This document shows, piece by piece, positions 45,129 to 53,887 of a stretch of DNA of 64,000 nucleotides. How positions within the stretch are numbered: the stretch's first letter is position 1; every line of letters starts with the position of its first letter. A model generated the notes under the pieces. That model did not search any database and had not been told where the DNA came from. It was given only the letters and a program-made list of their open reading frames with translations. Source of the stretch: SXRF01 sp964624555 (GTDB lineage Bacteria > Pseudomonadota > Alphaproteobacteria > Rickettsiales > SXRF01). The stretch spans positions 1-64,000 of the forward strand of contig CAZUXB010000006.1 of assembly GCA_964624555.1 (NCBI GenBank), read 5' to 3'. A program made the translations under genes and the position numbers.

Positions 45129-45794
45129 TTATTCTTTTTCATTAACCAGTCTCTCTAATAATATCTCCGCTGCCTGCTGCTGCGCTGCGCGTTTGGAAGC
45201 AGCTTTGGCAGTAGCTGGCTCATACCCCTGCACGGTAACTTGGGTAGTAAACAAAGGCGCATGCGCTGAACCAGCAGTTTCCAATACTTTATAAACAGGA
45301 AGCGGAAGCCCCCTACCCTGAGCCCATTCCTGCAATGCAGTTTTTGCATCCTTGGGTGCCGAAGAAATATTTTTCGCAAGTTCGCTCCATAAAGGTATAG
45401 CAAATTTTTCTACCGCCTCTATCCCACCGTCTAAATATATGGCACCAATCAAAGCTTCCAGCGCGTCTTCAAGGTTGGAAGAATTATCGCGGCCACCACT
45501 TTGTATCTCACTGGTTGCAACTTTGAGATGTTCGCCCAGCCCTATGTTGCGCGCGATCTGCGCCAGCGTTTCACCGCGCACCAGTGCCGCCTGCCTGCGT
45601 GCCAGTTCACCTTCCTGTTCGTGTGGGAACATGTTGTAAATAATACGTGCAACCACCAGCGCGATCACCGTATCACCAAGAAATTCCAAACGCTGATTAT
45701 TGTCTTTACCAGCAAGGCTTGGATGGGTAAGGGCGCGCTCCAGCAGCTTAATATCATTAAACTGGTAGCCTATGCGCTCCTCAAGTTTTTTCAT
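45129..45794 (-). CDS. rnc: Ribonuclease III
   Basis: 221 residues. RNase III signature LEFLGDTVIALVVA near 38-51, acidic catalytic residues E38/D42 region and ALIGAIYLDGG; C-terminal double-strand RNA binding domain from about 155. Processes rRNA and structured mRNA, so it may act on the palindromic transcripts described here. Its start overlaps lepB by one base. Confidence 0.96.
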   Translation of the reverse strand: MKKLEERIGYQFNDIKLLERALTHPSLAGKDNNQRLEFLGDTVIALVVARIIYNMFPHEQEGELARRQAALVRGETLAQIARNIGLGEHLKVATSEIQSGGRDNSSNLEDALEALIGAIYLDGGIEAVEKFAIPLWSELAKNISSAPKDAKTALQEWAQGRGLPLPVYKVLETAGSAHAPLFTTQVTVQGYEPATAKAASKRAAQQQAAEILLERLVNEKE

Positions 45795-46564
45795 CAGTCT
45801 ATACGCTTAAAAAATCTATCTGTCCGTAGCGCCGTAAACCAGCTCACCGGATTCAAATAGCTGGAACTACCATCGGTCGAAAACCAGATAATTTCCGCCC
45901 GTCCCACTATATTTTCAGCAGGCACAAAACCCACTTCAAAACGGCTGTCACGCGAGTTATCTCGGTTATCACCCATCATGAAATACTTTCCCTCTGGAAT
46001 CACATATTCCGGGGTATTATTAGCCTTTATATAATCCGGCGTATTATTATCTTTTTCATGAAGTATAGTAATTATTTTTCCTTCAGGTAGGGTCTCCGTA
46101 TAACGCGGAATAGATTTTACTATATTCTTCTCCTTATCAGGAAATTCATCTACAAAATGACGTTCCAGCTCTTTCCCATTTATGTACAGGATGCCATCCT
46201 TTACCTGCACCGTATCACCGGGTAGCCCAATCAAACGCTTGATATAGTCCACCTGCGGAAGGTTTGGGGGACGGAACACCACCACGTCACCACGCTGCGG
46301 TTGCCCGGCAGCCATGACCCGACCTGAAAAGAACGGTATCCCAAAAGGAAATGAATAACGGCTATAGCCATAAGAGTACTTAGAAACAAACAGGTAATCA
46401 CCAATCAGCAAATTACTTTTCATTGAACCTGATGGGATATGGAATGGCTCAAATACGAAGCTACGCACTGTAACAGCAAGAATAACCGCCCAGATAATGG
46501 TGCGTAAAGTGTCATTCCATGAGTTTGATTTTTTTTTCTCAGATTCCACGCCTGCTACTTCCAT
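45794..46564 (-). CDS. lepB: Signal peptidase I
   Basis: 256 residues, one N-terminal membrane helix (about 20-37). Catalytic S47 in IPSGSMKSNL and K109 in YIKRLIGLPGD, MGDNRDNSRDSR near the C terminus. Removes signal peptides of exported proteins. Starts ten bases before the end of the lipoprotein gene, in another frame. Confidence 0.96.
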   Translation of the reverse strand: MEVAGVESEKKKSNSWNDTLRTIIWAVILAVTVRSFVFEPFHIPSGSMKSNLLIGDYLFVSKYSYGYSRYSFPFGIPFFSGRVMAAGQPQRGDVVVFRPPNLPQVDYIKRLIGLPGDTVQVKDGILYINGKELERHFVDEFPDKEKNIVKSIPRYTETLPEGKIITILHEKDNNTPDYIKANNTPEYVIPEGKYFMMGDNRDNSRDSRFEVGFVPAENIVGRAEIIWFSTDGSSSYLNPVSWFTALRTDRFFKRID

Positions 46565-46791
46565 GCCGGTTTACCAAGATCAAGCTGGGTTTTATTAATT
46601 ACGCTGCCAACAGTAGCGCCAACGGCACCACCAACCGCAGCGCCAGCCACCGGATTGCCGCCAATAATCGCACCACCAACCGCTCCTACCCCGGCTCCGA
46701 TACCAGCGCCACTTAGGGCACGTTCACCCGGTGTCGTTCCACAGGCGGAAAGAAACGGAAGCAGTACAATAACAGAGATAATTTTTTTCAT
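46555..46791 (-). CDS. Small glycine-zipper lipoprotein
   Basis: 78 residues. Lipobox LSAC with acylated C17, then a glycine-zipper hairpin of about 45 residues (GAGIGAGVGAVGGAIIGG), as in YMGG/SlyB-type outer membrane lipoproteins. Function unknown; likely envelope stabilisation. It lies two bases downstream of ilvC and overlaps lepB. Confidence 0.85.
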   Translation of the reverse strand: MKKIISVIVLLPFLSACGTTPGERALSGAGIGAGVGAVGGAIIGGNPVAGAAVGGAVGATVGSVINKTQLDLGKPAWK

Positions 46792-46793
46792 AA

Positions 46794-47813
46794 TTAGTTC
46801 TTTGCTTTATCAACAAGTTTGTTTTTTGTAATCCACGGCATCATAGCACGGAGCTTTGTACCAACAGCCTCTATAGGATGTTCAGCCTGCAAGCGGCGGG
46901 TAGCCTTGAACGATGGCTTACCAGCCTTATTCTCCAGCATCCAGTCACGTGCAAAACGGCCAGACTGGATATCATCAAGCACACGCTTCATTTCGGCTTT
47001 AGTTTCATCAGTAATGATACGTTTGCCGGTTACATAATCCCCATACTCAGCAGTGTTGGAAATTGAATAGCGCATGTTCGCTATTCCGCCTTCATAGATA
47101 AGGTCAACAATTAGCTTTACTTCATGCAGACATTCGAAATAAGCCATTTCCGGTGCATACCCTGCTTCTACCAGTGTTTCAAAACCAGTCTGGATAAGTT
47201 TGCTCACACCGCCGCAGAGCACAGCCTGCTCACCGAACAGATCGGTTTCGCATTCTTCACGGAAAGTTGTTTCAATAATTCCTGAACGGCCACCACCAAC
47301 CGCGCATGCATATGACAGGGCAAGATCAAGAGCTTTGCCGGAAGCATTCTGATGTACGGCAACCAAGCACGGCACGCCGCCGCCTTTCTGGTATTCACCG
47401 CGCACAGTGTGACCGGGGCCTTTTGGCGCCACCATCCACACATCCATATCCGCACGCGGCTCAATAAGGCCAAAATGCACGTTAAAACCATGCGCAAATA
47501 CTAAGCTGGCACCTTTTTTTACATTCGGCGCAATTTCGTTGTTGTAAATATCGGCCTGTAGTTCGTCAGGAGTAAGGATCATGATGACATCAGCCCACGC
47601 CGCCGCTTCCGCCGGGGTCATAACTTCAAATTTTGCGCCTTTAGCTTTAGCCACGCTAATAGAATCAGGCTTCAATGCCACACGAACATCTTTTACACCA
47701 GAATCACGCAAATTGGCCGCGTGTGCATGCCCCTGACTCCCATAGCCAATTATCGCAACTTTCTTGTTTTTTATAAGGTTCAGGTCAGCATCGGCATCGT
47801 AATAAACACGCAT
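46794..47813 (-). CDS. ilvC: Ketol-acid reductoisomerase
   Basis: 339 residues from the second ATG (seven bases after GGAG); the ATG three bases earlier is possible. NADPH-binding GYGSQGHAHA at about 24-33, the class I short form with ETTFREECETDLFGEQ magnesium-binding block. Second step of branched-chain amino acid synthesis, complementing leuA. ilvBN is not in the window. Confidence 0.96.
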   Translation of the reverse strand: MRVYYDADADLNLIKNKKVAIIGYGSQGHAHAANLRDSGVKDVRVALKPDSISVAKAKGAKFEVMTPAEAAAWADVIMILTPDELQADIYNNEIAPNVKKGASLVFAHGFNVHFGLIEPRADMDVWMVAPKGPGHTVRGEYQKGGGVPCLVAVHQNASGKALDLALSYACAVGGGRSGIIETTFREECETDLFGEQAVLCGGVSKLIQTGFETLVEAGYAPEMAYFECLHEVKLIVDLIYEGGIANMRYSISNTAEYGDYVTGKRIITDETKAEMKRVLDDIQSGRFARDWMLENKAGKPSFKATRRLQAEHPIEAVGTKLRAMMPWITKNKLVDKAKN

Positions 47814-47833
47814 CATTATTCTCCAGCAAAACA

Positions 47834-47882
47834 GGTTAGAAGTTATACAATTTGAAAGGAGTGGAATCTAACCAATAATTGG
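47834..47882. promoter_or_regulatory. Dyads upstream of ilvC
   Basis: GGTTAGA (47834-47840) pairs with TCTAACC (47867-47873), and CCAATAATTGG (47872-47882) is a perfect odd palindrome overlapping its right arm. They lie 20-70 bases before ilvC and could be a regulator site. No leader peptide rich in Leu, Val or Ile codons is visible. Confidence 0.35.
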
Positions 47883-47921
47883 CTAAACTGCAACGAATAT
47901 AATCAATTTTCAGGATGTTTA

Positions 47922-48299
47922 TTAACAATTATCGCCAAAAACTGCGGGTTTACCACCTAAACGCCTATCCATAACAATCACCGGATAGCTTTTGGCTGGG
48001 TCTTTTTTCGAATAATAAACCTCTAAATCCTGCCCCTCTTTCAGGTCAAGCCACAGCTCTTTGAACTCAACCGTGTCCGTGGCGTTATATTCCTTGCCAT
48101 CAACGACATAACTATAGGAAACGACATACTCCACGCGCCCATTGCCAGTGCTAGGGCGGGCCGTATTTTCTTCTTTTTTAGTAAGCTTGCCGCTGACCTT
48201 ACCAGCGCAGCCCATGAACGCCTGATACTGCTCACCCTGCCAGCGTACAACCACAATCACCAGCAGAACGAATAACGCAAATAAAAGAATTTTACCCAT
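47922..48299 (-). CDS. DUF3592 family membrane protein
   Basis: 125 residues from the ATG at 48299 (GGTG upstream). N-terminal membrane helix (about 3-20), then the DUF3592 periplasmic beta domain with YVVSYSYVVDGKEYNATD and VYYSKKDPAKSYP. Function unknown. It follows the 102-residue membrane gene by nine bases and may be co-transcribed with pccB. Confidence 0.82.
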   Translation of the reverse strand: MGKILLFALFVLLVIVVVRWQGEQYQAFMGCAGKVSGKLTKKEENTARPSTGNGRVEYVVSYSYVVDGKEYNATDTVEFKELWLDLKEGQDLEVYYSKKDPAKSYPVIVMDRRLGGKPAVFGDNC

Positions 48300-48307
48300 A
48301 AACACCA

Positions 48308-48616
48308 CTAAATGATTCTATTAAATATAAAACCCAACAATATCAAAATACCAATCCAGATAGCGATAACATAAACCTGTACTAGAAGTTTGATTATTTT
48401 ATTTCCTGAGTAATTTTTGGCACTCTGCCACAGCCCAACAGACCATAAAAGCATAAAGCTGCTACGAATGATAATTTTAAGAAAAACCAGCTTTTTTATG
48501 CCGGACGATTTAAGGGCAGCAAGCGGGAATGACAAAACAAGACCAATAAATAAGCCACCCCAGAAAACCTTACGAAGGGTAATCTTACCAGTGCAATAAT
48601 TTCTGATAAAACCCAT
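48308..48616 (-). CDS. Small membrane protein
   Basis: 102 residues from the ATG at 48616, preceded by AGGGA that is part of heptad array B10. Three hydrophobic helices (about 16-32, 44-60, 78-97). Family not recognised. Sits between pccB and the DUF3592 gene, same strand. Confidence 0.7.
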   Translation of the reverse strand: MGFIRNYCTGKITLRKVFWGGLFIGLVLSFPLAALKSSGIKKLVFLKIIIRSSFMLLWSVGLWQSAKNYSGNKIIKLLVQVYVIAIWIGILILLGFIFNRII

Positions 48617-48618
48617 AA

Positions 48619-48652
48619 ATCCCTGATCCCCGAATCCCGACCGCTGATCCCT
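48619..48652. repeat. One-armed heptad array B10
   Basis: On the minus strand, five 7-base steps of GGGATCA/GGATTCG type (GGGATCA, GCGGTCG, GGATTCG, GGGATCA, GGGATTT). It begins at the pccB stop codon and ends at the ribosome site of the next gene. No complementary arm is present. Confidence 0.6.
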
Positions 48653-50198
48653 ACAATGGCAGGTTATCGTGCTTCTTCCACGGATTATGGATGTTTTTGC
48701 TACGCAGGATGGATAATGAACGGCAAATACGCCAACGTGTATTCTGGGGACGAATAACATCATCTATGAAACCACGTGAGGCAGCAACAAACGGCGAAGC
48801 AAACTTCTCACGATAGTCATTAATAAGTTTTTGCTCTTCCTCCTCGTTGGAGAATTTACCACGGAAAATTATCTCCACCGCACCTTTCGGCCCCATCACC
48901 GCTATTTCAGCTGATGGCCAGGCATAATTAACGTCACCACGCAAATGCTTGCTGCTCATCACGTCATAAGCACCACCATATGCTTTGCGGGTGATAACGG
49001 TAATTTTGGGAACGGTAGCCTCAGCGTACGCAAACAGCAATTTTGCACCATGTTTGATAACACCGTTATGTTCCTGATAGGTACCCGGCATAAAACCCGG
49101 AACATCCACAAAAGTAACGATAGGTATGGAAAACGCATCGCAAAAGCGGATAAAGCGTGCAGCCTTTCGCGAAGAATCAATATCCAGGCAGCCAGCGAGC
49201 TGGGTCGGCTGGTTGGCAACAAAACCAACTGTATGCCCTTCCATGCGGCCAAAGCCGATAATTATATTTTTTGCATAGTCCGGTTGTATTTCAAAGAAAT
49301 CGCCTTCATCCACTACGCGCTCCAGTAGTTCCTTCATGTTGTAGGCTTTATTCGGATTCTCCGGAACCAGCGTGTTCAGCGACATTTCCACACGGTCCGC
49401 CGGGTCAGAGGTAGGACGTACCGGAACACCGGATTTATTAGAAAGTGGCAGGAAGTTGAACATGCGGCGGACCTGCAGCAGCGCCTCTATATCGTTATCA
49501 TAGGCAAGATCAGCAACACCTGTTCTATGAGTATGGGTGTCGGCACCGCCAAGTTCTTCCTGTGTTACTATTTCATGGGTAACGGTCTTTACCACGTCCG
49601 GGCCGGTAACAAACATATAAGAAGAACCACGCACCATTATAATAAAATCAGTAAGGGCCGGCGAATAAACCGCACCACCAGCGCATGGCCCAAGGATAAC
49701 TGACACTTGCGGAACAACACCGGACGCCAACACATTCCTCTGGAATATCTCAGCAAAACCGCCCAGTGAATCTACACCTTCCTGAATACGCGCCCCACCT
49801 GAATCAAGCAAACCTATAACCGGTGCACCTACCTTCATTGCCATATCCAGAATCTTGCATATTTTCTCGGCATTTGTCTCTGAAAGTGAACCGCCTAAAA
49901 CTGTGAAATCCTGACTATATATAAATACCAGGCGGCCATTGATCGTTCCATGACCAGTAACACAACCATCGCCGGGAACTTTATTATTTTCCATGCCAAA
50001 GTTAGTACAACGGTGCTCAACGAACATATCAAATTCTTCAAAAGAGTCCGGATCAAGCAGCACCTCTATACGCTCACGCGCTGATAACTTTCCCTTGGAG
50101 TGCTGTGCATCAATACGTGCCTGACCACCGCCTTGCCGTGCCCGCTCACGCTTCTGTTCCAGCTCAACAATAACTGAATTAGGATGCAGGTCAGACAT
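48651..50198 (-). CDS. pccB: Propionyl-CoA carboxylase beta subunit
   Basis: 515 residues from the ATG at 50198; 21 more codons are open upstream but absent from the family. Carboxyltransferase domains: N half with LSARERIEVLLDPDSF and GGARIQEGVDSL, C half with AKLLFAYAEATVPKITVITRKAYGGAYDVM. The C terminus NPWKKHDNLPL is typical of PccB. Carboxylates propionyl-CoA to methylmalonyl-CoA with PccA, which is not in the window. Confidence 0.94.
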   Translation of the reverse strand: MSDLHPNSVIVELEQKRERARQGGGQARIDAQHSKGKLSARERIEVLLDPDSFEEFDMFVEHRCTNFGMENNKVPGDGCVTGHGTINGRLVFIYSQDFTVLGGSLSETNAEKICKILDMAMKVGAPVIGLLDSGGARIQEGVDSLGGFAEIFQRNVLASGVVPQVSVILGPCAGGAVYSPALTDFIIMVRGSSYMFVTGPDVVKTVTHEIVTQEELGGADTHTHRTGVADLAYDNDIEALLQVRRMFNFLPLSNKSGVPVRPTSDPADRVEMSLNTLVPENPNKAYNMKELLERVVDEGDFFEIQPDYAKNIIIGFGRMEGHTVGFVANQPTQLAGCLDIDSSRKAARFIRFCDAFSIPIVTFVDVPGFMPGTYQEHNGVIKHGAKLLFAYAEATVPKITVITRKAYGGAYDVMSSKHLRGDVNYAWPSAEIAVMGPKGAVEIIFRGKFSNEEEEQKLINDYREKFASPFVAASRGFIDDVIRPQNTRWRICRSLSILRSKNIHNPWKKHDNLPL

Positions 50199-50294
50199 AT
50201 TAGAACCAACATCTGTTGTTTCGTCTATAATCTTCCGTTTTTTTCTGCCAAGTGTCATCATAGTCTATTTTTCCGATGTTTTAGTTTGTGCGGC

Positions 50295-50366
50295 GTAAAT
50301 CGTAGTTAGTAAATCGTAGTTTGTAAACAGCATTTTACGAGCTACGAACTACGAATTACGAACTAC
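50295..50366. repeat. Heptad-arm palindrome B3
   Basis: Left arm alternates CGTAGTT and AGTAAAT-type heptamers; the right arm gives on the complement four steps of GTAGTTC/GTAATTC/GTAGCTC. The right arm ends in the ATP12 stop codon. Loop about 9 bases. Confidence 0.85.
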
Positions 50367-50992
50367 TATTTGAGCAAGTGCATAAATAGTTCAGCACTAA
50401 CAATTTCTTCTTGCATTTTGTGCGCACGTTCCTCTGCTTCCTCATCCCTGCCCCATTGTTCGGCCTGCGCTTCTTCTTCTAATCGTGAAAGCGCGAAGGC
50501 TTCGCGTGCGCCTAAATGTTTTTCACATACCGCTATCGCCAGCACCAGAGAAGAAAAACCTGATGATAATACACAAAAAGCAGCCAGTTGCCATTCATTT
50601 AACGAGTGCAGGTAACGCTCTACCGCCTTGTGCAACGCCGGGCTTTGCTCAACCGGCATTACCCCGCTGGTGGTCTGCCACACAACATCAAAACGTTTAC
50701 CTGCCCATTTCAGGACAGCACCCCATTTGTCATCCTGCTCCTTGGCTAATTTTTCCGAGCCGGTAGCACGGTAAGTGAGCGTGTCACTATCGACATAAAC
50801 CATTAAAACTTCGACGATTTCATTTTTTTTACCGGCAATTCTATCGATGGCGGTATAGGCTAGCGACGTAAGCGGCATATTGGTGACGCTATATTTCTTG
50901 CCACAGCCCCATTCCTTGGCAATGGCACTTTCCAACCCCTTGCTGGGCAGGGAAAATGTGTTTTTAGCTGGTGTCTGGATTGGGGAAGTCAT
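50366..50992 (-). CDS. ATP12-family F1-ATPase assembly chaperone
   Basis: 208 residues. ATP12 pattern: LPSKGLESAIAKEW, NMPLTSLAYTAIDR, DSDTLTYRATGSEKLAKEQDDKW and the ending SRLEEEAQAEQWGRDEEAEER. Binds the F1 alpha subunit during assembly; found in Alphaproteobacteria and mitochondria. Here it follows rluC and the broken amidase, as in the common crcB-rluC-ATP12 order. Confidence 0.9.
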   Translation of the reverse strand: MTSPIQTPAKNTFSLPSKGLESAIAKEWGCGKKYSVTNMPLTSLAYTAIDRIAGKKNEIVEVLMVYVDSDTLTYRATGSEKLAKEQDDKWGAVLKWAGKRFDVVWQTTSGVMPVEQSPALHKAVERYLHSLNEWQLAAFCVLSSGFSSLVLAIAVCEKHLGAREAFALSRLEEEAQAEQWGRDEEAEERAHKMQEEIVSAELFMHLLK

Positions 50993-51010
50993 GTTTTTAT
51001 TTTCTTTTAG

Positions 51011-51909
51011 TTATGTGCGTTTACGCAAACCATTGACTTGTGGTGTTCCGGAAGCGCTGCCCGAGCCGGCATCAGCAGTCATAGTTACATTGTTATCCTG
51101 CATATATCTGGCAATTCCCTGTGCTATTTTCATTGCTATTTCCTGTTGCCCTTCTTCACTTGCCAACATTTTACGCTCTTCTGCATTACTCAAATAGCCA
51201 GTTTCAACTAAAACCGCCGGTATTTTTCTATGTTGTACTTTTTTTCCACTAGATTTCAAGCCGCTGTTATCGCTCAGCACCGCAAATCCAGCTTCCAAAG
51301 ACTTGCCATTTAAAGAGCTAGCCAATGCGTTAGATAATGCCCTGCTATTGCTATCGTCATCTCTATGAACATAGATTTCAGCACCACGTGCATTAGGATT
51401 CTTATCTGAAGCATTAGCATGTATACTGATAAACATATTGGCACCAACTCTGTCGGCTACTGTCCTTCTTGAATCAAGCTGGGCAACGTCATCATACGGT
51501 TATCGTCCCCGCGGGAAAATATGGCATCTACCCCATATCCTTTAAGAATTTTCTGCAGTTTTTGACCAATGCCTGCCACTACATCAGACTCTTTAACTCC
51601 GGCATATTTTGCACCGGCATGCCTCTCGCCATCATGATAAACAACACCATGCCCAATATCTAAGATTATTTTCTTATTACTGCCGGACAATGCGGACAGA
51701 TCAGTTTTTTCCTGTCCACCACCTGTATCGTTACCTTTTGATGACTCGGGTTGCCTAGTTCCATTAGCTTTAGCAACCTGATTATGACCATCACCTCCAC
51801 CAAAATTAAAGAGGTTCTTAATCAAATTCACAAATCCATCCCAAATCTCTAGCAAGAAACTAAAAGGTGACTTGGTTTTTTCTTCTTTTGTTGCTGATTC
51901 TTCGCCCAT
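51011..51909 (-). pseudogene. N-acetylmuramoyl-L-alanine amidase, frameshifted
   Basis: Amidase_3 domain split over two frames. The first frame (51909 to 51457) has DIGHGV with the first zinc histidine and the glutamate in GVKESDV; the second frame (51436 down to 51011, open from about 51490) has FISIHANA with the second histidine and the catalytic glutamate in LVETGYLSN. A one-base indel near 51475-51492 separates them; the bridging residues would read SLDSRRTVADRVGAN. All active residues are present, so it is a recent mutation or a sequencing error. N-terminal 45 residues are charged and lack a clear signal peptide. Confidence 0.8.
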
Positions 51910-51970
51910 ACTGTTGATTATAGCAGTTTTTTTGCCAAATATTATTACAATTTAGTTACAATTATAAAAC

Positions 51971-52927
51971 CTAGGAATTTTTCTTAATTTCAATACCTAA
52001 GGCTTTGAACGTCTCTTTCATATGTGGCGGCAACGGAGCACTGACATCTACTTTTTTGCTGCTACCAAAAGCGGGAATCACCACCCGGCGCGCATGTAGA
52101 TGCAACCCTTCGGCAATACCAATTTCCTTCGCCCGCGCTTCCACCCCACCATATTTTTCATCGCCGACTATCGGGCAATAAATAGATTGCATATGTACGC
52201 GTAGTTGATGGGTACGTCCCGTAAGTGGATTCAATTGCATCAACGAGAATTTGCGGCCCAGCGATTCGAGCACCAGATATTCCGTGCGCGCATATTTGCC
52301 GTCATCGTCATTTACCGCGATGCGCTCATACGAGCTATCGCCAAGCACAGCTTTTACCAACCGCGCATCTATGGTTCCCCTTGCCTGCTCCGGGCAGCCA
52401 TGCACTAATGCTAGGTAGGTTTTTTCAATATCTTTTCCCGCGAACATTTTGCTTAAGATAGCCGCAGTTTTAGTATTGCGCGCCAACACCAGAACGCCGC
52501 TCGTATCTCTATCTAAACGATGCACCAGTTTCGGGCGTTCCTTGCTATCGAATTGCAGGCCACCGAGCATGTCATCAAGGCTCTTTTTTATCTTGGTTCC
52601 CCCCTGTACCGGAAGCCCAAACGGCTTATTGATGACGATGATATTGGCATCCTTATAGATCACCAGCTTCTGCACGAATTTGGCATCCTGCTCGCTGGTA
52701 TCAGGTTTTGTTTTTACAAACTCAAGGTCGCTGCCCATTTCCGGGTAAGTAAGCGTTTGCCCAATCATAATACGGTCCGATGATTTGGCTTTTTTTCCGT
52801 CAAGACGCACCGAACCTTTACGCAGATATTTTTCCAGAAGTGCGTGCTGTAATGCCGGATAATGGCGTTTGAACCAGCGGTCGAGGCGGATATCATGATC
52901 TTCTTCCACAATGGTCTGGCTAATCAT
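51971..52927 (-). CDS. rluC: 23S rRNA pseudouridine synthase, RluC/RluD family
   Basis: 318 residues: S4 RNA-binding domain (RLDRWFKRHYPALQHALLEKYL at 16-37) and catalytic domain with HRLDRDTSGVLVLAR, whose aspartate is the nucleophile. The usual RluC targets are U955, U2504 and U2580. Starts four bases before the end of crcB (coupled). Confidence 0.9.
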   Translation of the reverse strand: MISQTIVEEDHDIRLDRWFKRHYPALQHALLEKYLRKGSVRLDGKKAKSSDRIMIGQTLTYPEMGSDLEFVKTKPDTSEQDAKFVQKLVIYKDANIIVINKPFGLPVQGGTKIKKSLDDMLGGLQFDSKERPKLVHRLDRDTSGVLVLARNTKTAAILSKMFAGKDIEKTYLALVHGCPEQARGTIDARLVKAVLGDSSYERIAVNDDDGKYARTEYLVLESLGRKFSLMQLNPLTGRTHQLRVHMQSIYCPIVGDEKYGGVEARAKEIGIAEGLHLHARRVVIPAFGSSKKVDVSAPLPPHMKETFKALGIEIKKNS

Positions 52928-53310
52928 GTAACAACCTTAATCAGCAGCATACCGCCCACCAACGCCGCCACCGAAAGCACCACCGATCCAAGAACATAAC
53001 CACCAGCCTGCAAATACGCCTGACGCTCGATCAGATAGAATATATCGAGGCTAAAAGTTGAAAAGGTGGTAAAGCCGCCAAGCACACCGACAGCGAAGAT
53101 CAGGTGCAGGTCGCGCGAACGCTCGGGTAGCCAGTTAGCGATGGTGGCTATCCACACCCCCATCAGGAATGACCCAAAGATATTTACAAAAACCGTACCG
53201 AAGGGAAAATCGGAGACCACTAAGCGGCTAACAAAATTCATGGCCAGATAGCGCAGCATAGAACCTACCGCACCACCAAATGCCACATATAAAAATGAAA
53301 TAGCCTGCAC
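52924..53310 (-). CDS. crcB: Fluoride exporter CrcB
   Basis: 128 residues, four membrane helices, with GGAVGSMLRYLAMNFV at the start and GGFTTFSTFSLD in helix 3, the Fluc channel signature. Single-gene dual-topology type. No fluoride riboswitch is seen upstream, since the 73-base gap to rplQ holds a terminator. Confidence 0.94.
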   Translation of the reverse strand: MQAISFLYVAFGGAVGSMLRYLAMNFVSRLVVSDFPFGTVFVNIFGSFLMGVWIATIANWLPERSRDLHLIFAVGVLGGFTTFSTFSLDIFYLIERQAYLQAGGYVLGSVVLSVAALVGGMLLIKVVT

Positions 53311-53326
53311 GTCTATACCTCATAAC

Positions 53327-53364
53327 AAAAAGGGCAGCCCGATAAAAACTAAGGCCGCCCTTTT
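53327..53364 (-). terminator. Terminator of the ribosomal operon
   Basis: AAAAGGGCAGCC pairs with GGCCGCCCTTTT with one mismatch around 13 bases; on the minus strand a run of five T follows. It lies 20 bases after rplQ and separates it from crcB. Confidence 0.9.
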
Positions 53365-53383
53365 AACTACACTATACCTTTAA

Positions 53384-53797
53384 CTAGGCCGCGGCTGCTT
53401 CTTCAACTACCAGACCCGAATCTTTGCCTTTTGCGGTAACATCACGGTCAACCAATTCGATAATCGCCATCGGAGCGTTGTCACCATAGCGGAAACCGGC
53501 TTTCAGCACGCGGGTATAACCACCCTGACGAGTTTTATAACGTTCAGCTACAGTAGAAAATAACTTGTTGGTCAGGTCGGCATCTTTAAGCACAGACAAA
53601 ACCTGACGGCGAGCGTGCAAATCACCACGTTTAGCCAAGGTGATGAGCTTTTCAACCTGCGGGCGCAGGTCTTTCGCTTTTGGCAGTGTGGTAGATATCT
53701 GCTCATGTTTTACCAGCGCAGCAGCAAGGTTGATGAACATCGATTTACGATGTGCAGATTTACGACCCAGCTTGCGACCTCTCATTGCGTGACGCAT
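53384..53797 (-). CDS. rplQ: Ribosomal protein L17
   Basis: 137 residues, opening MRHAMRGRKLGRKSAHRKSM and ending in a short acidic/Ala tail. Last gene of the alpha operon, after rpoA, separated from it by palindrome B4. Confidence 0.97.
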   Translation of the reverse strand: MRHAMRGRKLGRKSAHRKSMFINLAAALVKHEQISTTLPKAKDLRPQVEKLITLAKRGDLHARRQVLSVLKDADLTNKLFSTVAERYKTRQGGYTRVLKAGFRYGDNAPMAIIELVDRDVTAKGKDSGLVVEEAAAA

Positions 53798-53819
53798 ATG
53801 TTTTACTCCTTAGTAGTAG

Positions 53820-53885
53820 AGTGGTGAGTGGTAAGTGGTGAGTGATAAGAAATTCCCTACCACTTACCACTTATCACTTGCCACT
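53820..53885. repeat. Heptad-arm palindrome B4 (rpoA-rplQ)
   Basis: Four steps of AGTGGTR/AGTGATA in the left arm and complementary ACCACTT/ATCACTT/GCCACT steps in the right arm, loop about 9 bases. It ends two bases from the rpoA stop. Confidence 0.9.
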
Positions 53886-53887
53886 GA

